63,647 nucleotides of DNA from Microbacterium luticocti DSM 19459. GTDB lineage: Bacteria; Actinomycetota; Actinomycetes; Actinomycetales; Microbacteriaceae. Below the pieces are notes generated by a model that ran no database searches, had not been told where the DNA came from, and was given only the letters and a program-made list of their open reading frames with translations. This document shows, piece by piece, positions 59,265-63,647 of this stretch (positions within the stretch are counted from its first letter, which is position 1; every line of letters begins with the position of its first letter). The translations under genes and the position numbers were made by a program. The stretch covers positions 1 to 63,647 of the forward strand of contig NZ_AULS01000019.1 in the NCBI RefSeq assembly GCF_000422405.1. Direction: 5' to 3'.

Positions 59265-60449
59265 CTACTGCGTGGCAGCCTCCGGGTCGGGATGCCACTC
59301 CCACGCGGCGCCGTTCGGTCGCACGATCCCGCCCAGCGGGTCGGCGGCGGCGATCACCTGACCGTCGACGGCGAGCGCGAACATCCCGTTGGGCCACGGA
59401 TCGGGGTCGGGCACCGCGGCACGCCGACCCGCACTCCGTCCCGGCACCGCGCTGTGCCCGGGCACCGTGCTCCGCCCAGGCACCGCGCTCCGCCCGGACA
59501 CTGCGCTCTGCTCGGGCACCGTGCTCCGCCCAGGCACCGCGCTGTGCCCGGGTTCGGCCCACTCCCCCGGTACGACCCACTCCCCCTGAACGGCCCGATG
59601 CAGGCCGGGCGCGTCCAACGTGATCCAGCATCCCGCCGCTCGGGCCGCGGCGGCGATGCGCTCGCGCCCCGCTCGGGGCACGTGCGCGAGCACCCCGGGC
59701 GTGGTGATCACCAGTGTCGCGTCGCGAGGCGCGGATGCCGCGACCTCGCCCAGCAGCTCGACGGCATCTCCACAGACCAGCAGCGGACCGTCGGCCGCGA
59801 CGACGTCGAGGGCGGCGCCGATGCGGGCGGCCCGCTCGTGCTCACCCGGCCAGACCAGACCTTCGATCCAGGCGCGGTCCGCGGCATCCGTCGCCCGTCG
59901 CGGCTGCAGGTCGATGCCCGCGCGCCAGACCACCTCGGGCAGGCGCAGCCGCGGCGCCGCCCCGCGCCATCGTGCGGACAGCACCACCGGGCTGACGCCG
60001 TCGGCCGGATCGACCGCGAGTGGGCCGTCGTCGGTGGCATAGCGGTACGAGTACCGGTCGGGGTACAGGCACAGTCCGGCGCTGGCTCCGACCTCGAGCA
60101 AGGCGACCGGCCCGTCGATCATGCTCAGCGCGGGCAGCAGCGCGGCGCACCGCAGCGGTTCGTTGGTCTGCAGCGTGCGGGCAGCGCATTCGGCGGCAAC
60201 GGCGTCGGCGTGCATGCGCAGCCACGCGGCCCACCGGGGGTACGCGACGAGCCCGCATCCGAGCATCCGGGTCACCGCGAACACCAGGGGCGGCTGCCGG
60301 TGCGTCGCCGGGATGCCGGCGAGGATCGCGCGGGCCTCGGCGTCGCCGGCGACGCCGGCCGCCCACTGCGCGTACAGCGCAGACCGGTGGGGCGCCTCGA
60401 TGCGGGCGAACCGGTCGTACCGGTCGCGCACGGCGTCGGTGTCGAGCAT
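59265..60449 (-). CDS. DUF2332 family protein with hexapeptide repeat insert
   Basis: About 394 aa. Typical DUF2332 segments: FARIEAPHRSALYAQWA, LLEVGASAGLCLYPDRYSY and a Rossmann-like fold suggesting a SAM-dependent methyltransferase relative; activity unknown. An insert at residues about 292-339 consists of eight hexapeptide units of the type AVPGRS. ATG 60449 was chosen because the family starts near there; an upstream in-frame ATG (60527) precedes non-conserved sequence. Confidence 0.82.
   Translation of the reverse strand: MLDTDAVRDRYDRFARIEAPHRSALYAQWAAGVAGDAEARAILAGIPATHRQPPLVFAVTRMLGCGLVAYPRWAAWLRMHADAVAAECAARTLQTNEPLRCAALLPALSMIDGPVALLEVGASAGLCLYPDRYSYRYATDDGPLAVDPADGVSPVVLSARWRGAAPRLRLPEVVWRAGIDLQPRRATDAADRAWIEGLVWPGEHERAARIGAALDVVAADGPLLVCGDAVELLGEVAASAPRDATLVITTPGVLAHVPRAGRERIAAAARAAGCWITLDAPGLHRAVQGEWVVPGEWAEPGHSAVPGRSTVPEQSAVSGRSAVPGRSTVPGHSAVPGRSAGRRAAVPDPDPWPNGMFALAVDGQVIAAADPLGGIVRPNGAAWEWHPDPEAATQ
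59433..59576 (-). repeat. 18-bp minisatellite coding for hexapeptide repeats
   Basis: Eight consecutive 18-bp units encode VVPGEW, AEPGHS, AVPGRS, TVPEQS, AVSGRS, AVPGRS, TVPGHS and AVPGRS inside the DUF2332 gene. The repeats stay in frame. Confidence 0.85.
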
Positions 60450-60525
60450 CCGCCCATTCTCGCGGAATGCGAAACCCGCGGAACACACAGCCTGCGCGTC
60501 GGGTTGAATGGAGGTGGAGGATCCC

Positions 60526-60927
60526 ATGGGTTATGGCGTGAACAAGAGTGACGAGCAGTGGCGGGCCGAACTGAGCCCACAGCAGTATGCGGTGCTGCGG
60601 GAGGCGGCGACCGAGCGGCCGTGGACCGGGGAGCTGCTGGACGAGCACCGGGCCGGGCTGTACACGTGTGCGGCGTGCGGTGCGGAACTGTTCAAGAGCG
60701 GCACGAAGTTCGACTCGCACTGCGGGTGGCCGAGCTTCTACGAGTCGGTCCGCCCCGACGCGGTCGAGCTGCGCGAAGACAGCTCGCTGGGCATGGAGCG
60801 CACCGAGGTGCTGTGCGCGAACTGCGGGTCCCACCTGGGGCACGTGTTCCCCGACGGGTTCGGCACCCCGACCGGCGACCGCTACTGCATGAACTCGATC
60901 TCGCTGTCGTTCTCACCCGACGAATGA
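60526..60927 (+). CDS. msrB: Peptide-methionine (R)-S-oxide reductase
   Basis: 133 aa. It repairs R-methionine sulfoxide. Two zinc-binding CxxC pairs (TCAACG near residue 48, CANCG near 97) and the catalytic Cys in RYCMNSISL near the C-terminus are intact. ATG 60526 follows GGAGGTGGAGG; ATG 60508 lies before that site and is unlikely. ATGA overlap with the next gene. Confidence 0.95.
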   Translation: MGYGVNKSDEQWRAELSPQQYAVLREAATERPWTGELLDEHRAGLYTCAACGAELFKSGTKFDSHCGWPSFYESVRPDAVELREDSSLGMERTEVLCANCGSHLGHVFPDGFGTPTGDRYCMNSISLSFSPDE

Positions 60928-61466
60928 GCGCATTCGACGCGGTTCTGGCGCGCCGATCGTGGTCGAAGGTGACGGATGCCGCACCCTCGCACGACGAGTT
61001 GCTTCCGCTGGTGGCGGCTGCCGCGCGGGTCGCCGACCACTCGTCGCTGCGACCGTGGCGGCTGATCGAGCTGCGCGGCGCGGACCGGGAGCGCCTGGGC
61101 CGGGCGATCAACAAGGCGCTGGGTGAGAAGGGTGCCTCGTCCAAGCCGCTGCGGGCGCCGCTGCTGATCGCCGTGGTGGTCAGCTACCGACCGAGCGGCA
61201 AGGTGCCGCGCTGGGAGCAGGCCGCGACCGCGGCGGGGGTGGCGCACACCCTGAGCCTGCTGCTGGACGAGGCCGGGTGGGGCGTCATCTGGCGCACCGG
61301 CGGCTACACGCGCAGCAAGGCGGTGGCGAAGGCGCACGGGCTGCGCGACAACGAGAAGCTGCTCGGCTGGTTGTACGTCGGCGGCAAGCCCGAGGGCAAG
61401 GCGACGGCCAAGCGCACGCAGGTCGACGCCGAGCGGTTCCTGTCGCGGATGCCGGGCGAGCGGTAG
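60924..61466 (+). CDS. Nitroreductase-family protein
   Basis: 180 aa, FMN-dependent nitroreductase fold: LARRSWSKVTDAAP at the N-terminus, VADHSSLRPWRLIELRG and LLLDEAGWGVIWRTG. A basic C-terminal part (GKPEGKATAKR) is notable. Substrate unknown. Translationally coupled to msrB, so a role in redox stress is plausible. Confidence 0.82.
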   Translation: MSAFDAVLARRSWSKVTDAAPSHDELLPLVAAAARVADHSSLRPWRLIELRGADRERLGRAINKALGEKGASSKPLRAPLLIAVVVSYRPSGKVPRWEQAATAAGVAHTLSLLLDEAGWGVIWRTGGYTRSKAVAKAHGLRDNEKLLGWLYVGGKPEGKATAKRTQVDAERFLSRMPGER

Positions 61467-61484
61467 GCCGCGGCATCCGTCGCG

Positions 61485-62756
61485 TCAGGTGACGGCGCCG
61501 CGACGCGCGTACTGCGGGTCGCGCCACAGTTCGTCGTCGAGCACGCGACGCAGGTGCTCGACCGCGTCCCACACGTCGACGTGACGCAGGTACAGCGGGG
61601 TGAGCCCGAAGCGCAGCACCTCGGGCTCGCGGTAGTCGCCGATGACGCCACGGTCGATGAGCGCCTGCATCACGGCGTATCCCTCGGGGTGGCGGTAGCT
61701 GACGTGGCTGCCGCGGGCGTCGGGGTCGGCCGGGGTGACCAGTGTGAGCGGATGATCGCCCAGCCGCTGCGCGACCAGGTCGATGAACAGGGTACTCAAG
61801 GCGATGGACTTCTCGCGCAGGGCCGCAGCATCCACGCGCAGCGCGATGTCCAGGCCCACCTCCATCGTGGCCATCGAGATGATCGGCTGCGTGCCGACCA
61901 GCAGCCTGCGGGCGTCGGGCGCCGGCGCGAACTCCACGGCCATCGCGAACGGGTCGCGGTGGCCCCACCATCCGGTGAGCGGGCCGGTCATGCCGGCGAG
62001 GTGGCGGGCCGCGCTCCAGATGAACGCGGGCGAACCGGGGCCGCCGTTGAGGTACTTGTAGGTGCAGCCGACGGCGAAGTCCGCGCCGCTGCCGTCGACG
62101 TCCAGCGGCACGGCGCCGACCGAGTGGCACAGGTCCCAGACAACCAGGCTGCCGGCGGCGTGGATCTGCGCCGTGACGGCGGGCATGTCCCAGCGGGCGC
62201 CGGTGCGGTAGTTGACGTGGCTCAGCAGCGTGACGGCGACGTCGTCGGTCAGCGCTGCGGCAAGGCCGTCGCGGTCGTCGATGAGACGGATGTCGTAGCC
62301 GTGCAGTGACGAGACCAGGCCCTGGATGACGTAGAGGTCTGTGGGGAAGTTGTCGCGCTCGGCGACGATGACGCGTCGCGCGGGGTCGGCGGCCGCCTGG
62401 ATGCGCACCGCCGCCGAGAGGGCTTTGAAGATGTTGACCGAGGTGGTGTCGGTGACCGCGCACGCGCCGTCGCCGCCCCCGATGAGGCGCCCGATCTTCT
62501 CGCCGAGCCGCACCGGCATCTCGAACCACCGGTTGGTGTTCCAACTGCGGATCAGGTCGGTGCCCCACTCGCGGGTGATCACCGCGTCGGCGCGCTCGCG
62601 CGCACCGACGGGCAGCACCCCGAGCGAGTTGCCGTCGAGGTAGATGACCCCGGGCGGCAGCACGAACTCGTCACGGAATGCGGCGAGCGGATCGCGCTCG
62701 TCCGCCTGCAGGCAGGATTCTCGGCTCCATCCGGCCGTCGTGGTCTCGGTGCTCAC
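61485..62756 (-). CDS. kynU: Kynureninase
   Basis: 423 aa PLP enzyme cleaving kynurenine to anthranilate and alanine (tryptophan catabolism). VIYLDGNSLGVLP near residue 37, TDTTSVNIFK near 103, WDLCHSVGAVPLD near 208 and the PLP-Lys segment CTYKYLNGGPG near 231 are diagnostic. It stands alone here, convergent with the nitroreductase gene; no kynA/kynB nearby. Confidence 0.94.
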   Translation of the reverse strand: MSTETTTAGWSRESCLQADERDPLAAFRDEFVLPPGVIYLDGNSLGVLPVGARERADAVITREWGTDLIRSWNTNRWFEMPVRLGEKIGRLIGGGDGACAVTDTTSVNIFKALSAAVRIQAAADPARRVIVAERDNFPTDLYVIQGLVSSLHGYDIRLIDDRDGLAAALTDDVAVTLLSHVNYRTGARWDMPAVTAQIHAAGSLVVWDLCHSVGAVPLDVDGSGADFAVGCTYKYLNGGPGSPAFIWSAARHLAGMTGPLTGWWGHRDPFAMAVEFAPAPDARRLLVGTQPIISMATMEVGLDIALRVDAAALREKSIALSTLFIDLVAQRLGDHPLTLVTPADPDARGSHVSYRHPEGYAVMQALIDRGVIGDYREPEVLRFGLTPLYLRHVDVWDAVEHLRRVLDDELWRDPQYARRGAVT

Positions 62757-62945
62757 CCCACGAGGGTGTCACGAGATCAGGCGATCACGCCAATTCACGC
62801 GGATCGCCGCGGCATCCACCGAACATCCCCATCCCATCGTCGAAGTCCGTGCCGCGGCATCCGCCTGATGTTCCGTGCCATCGCCTGAGTCCGTGCCGCG
62901 GCCGTGGGCCGTCCAGGCACGGTGCCGGCGACGGGGCGATCTCGT

Positions 62946-63167
62946 ACCGGCGTGCTCAGTCGCCGGCGTGCTCAGTCACCGCGTACACAACGGCGGGGAT
63001 CTTCCGCGACACGCCGCCGCAACGCCCCGACACGCCGACCGTCGTCGAAAATCCCCGCAGTTGTGCACAGCGCGGCACGCGCGGGGTGCCGCGCCGGCGG
63101 GGTGCCTGCTATGGGGCGATGTCCTCACCGGCGTACTGAGTCACCGGCGTACACAACGGCGGGAATC
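62946..63167. repeat. Intergenic inverted/direct repeat cluster
   Basis: GTACACAACGGCGGGGATC (62992-63010 region) is an imperfect inverse of AAAATCCCCGCAGTTGTGCAC (63048-63068). The left half (ACCGGCGTGCTCAGTC...) is repeated directly from about 63127. The 63040-63070 part matches the left edge of the window. The 62757-63292 gap holds no convincing gene. Confidence 0.65.
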
Positions 63168-63292
63168 GAGGCGCGAGACGGTGCCGGCTACGGGACTCGA
63201 ACCTGCAACCCCGGGAACCGGGCGCAGCACCACACGATCCGGTCAAGTCCCGTGGTGTGGTGTCATTTTGGTTGCTTCCTGGGGGGTGGTGG

Positions 63293-63647
63293 TCAGGCGG
63301 TGAGGTAGAACTCGGGGCGTGCGGGCTCGGCGTGGTCGTGGAGGGTGTGGACGAGTTTGCGCATCGAGGTGTCGGAGAAGTAGCGGCGTTCCCCGTAGGA
63401 CCATTCCTCGTGCTGCTCTTGCAGGACGGCGCCGATCAGGCGGGTCACGGAGTCTCGGTCGGGGAAGATCTGGACGACGTCGGCGCGGCGCTTGATCTCC
63501 CGGTTGAGGCGCTCGATCGGGTTGTTCGACCACACCTTCTGCCAGTGCTCGCGCGGTAGCGGTGCGAACGCGGTCAGGTCGGGTTCGGCGGCCTCGAGCA
63601 TGGCTGCGATCTCCGGGAACGAGCCGCGGAGACTGTCGGTGACGGCC
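63293..63647 (-). CDS. IS256-family transposase, C-terminal part (runs off the window)
   Basis: At least 117 codons of the C-terminus: KVWSNNPIERLNREIKRRADVVQIFPD and GAVLQEQHEEWSYGERRYFS are the conserved end of IS256/mutator transposases, including the last catalytic Glu in NPIERLNREIK. The frame is open to the window edge. The IS end is probably near 63240, where CCGGTCAAGTCCCGTGGTG begins. Confidence 0.9.
   Translation of the reverse strand, partial: AVTDSLRGSFPEIAAMLEAAEPDLTAFAPLPREHWQKVWSNNPIERLNREIKRRADVVQIFPDRDSVTRLIGAVLQEQHEEWSYGERRYFSDTSMRKLVHTLHDHAEPARPEFYLTA

Noticed and set aside
63181..63240. A tRNA gene on the minus strand
   Set aside because: Only a T-loop-like segment (GGTTCGAGTCCC) is visible, the T-stem has a mismatch and no complete cloverleaf can be drawn.

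Overview
The window is very GC-rich, gene-dense actinobacterial DNA. The single-domain ATP synthase operon preceded by prmC-tsaC-wecA-atpI, the XPB-type helicase with its helicase-associated partner, DtxR/IdeR, DUF222/HNH, DUF3027, DUF3263 and WXG100 proteins, the CIRCE-controlled groL and many leaderless promoters all point to a Microbacteriaceae-type organism, most likely Microbacterium or a close relative. This is an inference from gene content and style; no rRNA is present.

Layout. (1) About 0.1-14.7 kb: phenylacetate catabolism. A minus-strand paaABCDE-paaG operon (ring epoxidase plus isomerase) faces paaI-paaK (thioesterase, phenylacetate-CoA ligase). After a DUF222/HNH gene set in repeats and an MFS transporter comes a second minus operon, paaF-paaH-paaZ, divergent from a TetR regulator (paaR). 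The same operator-like palindrome lies in both divergent promoter regions. (2) 14.7-17.1 kb: aldo/keto reductase, DUF4870 membrane protein, YaaA-like protein. (3) 17.2-27.7 kb: complete F1Fo ATP synthase operon (atpIBEFHAGDC), preceded by prmC, tsaC and wecA; the 3' end of prmC has been tandemly duplicated. (4) 27.8-28.3 kb: an ordered array of five about 51-bp palindromes followed by tRNA-Arg(CCU). (5) 28.3-34.1 kb: the SOS mutasome cassette imuA'-imuB-dnaE2 with a perfect LexA-type palindrome. (6) 34.2-36.7 kb: HNH nuclease, M23 peptidase, iron-dependent repressor ideR.

(7) 36.8-42.3 kb: a lower-GC accessory island between ideR and serC. It holds the 5' and 3' remnants of an IS1634-family transposase in the same orientation, and between them a truncated gene, a DUF5677-like gene, a GIY-YIG nuclease and an AbiTii-domain membrane protein; an orphan 490-aa gene follows. 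This is the best candidate for an undescribed (defence-like) system. (8) 42.3-48.2 kb: serC, DUF3027, cold-shock-domain protein, small membrane protein, helicase-associated protein and XPB helicase. (9) 48.3-52.6 kb: methyltransferase, RibD-like reductase, FolP2-like protein, flavoprotein reductase and folE. (10) 52.7-56.3 kb: SufR-like regulator, PhoP/PhoR-like two-component system and a lone WXG100 protein. (11) 56.4-62.8 kb: groL with CIRCE, LytR_C protein, DUF3263, DUF2332 with hexapeptide repeats, msrB, nitroreductase and kynureninase. (12) The right edge carries intergenic inverted repeats, also seen at the left edge, and the 3' end of an IS256-family transposase that runs out of the window.
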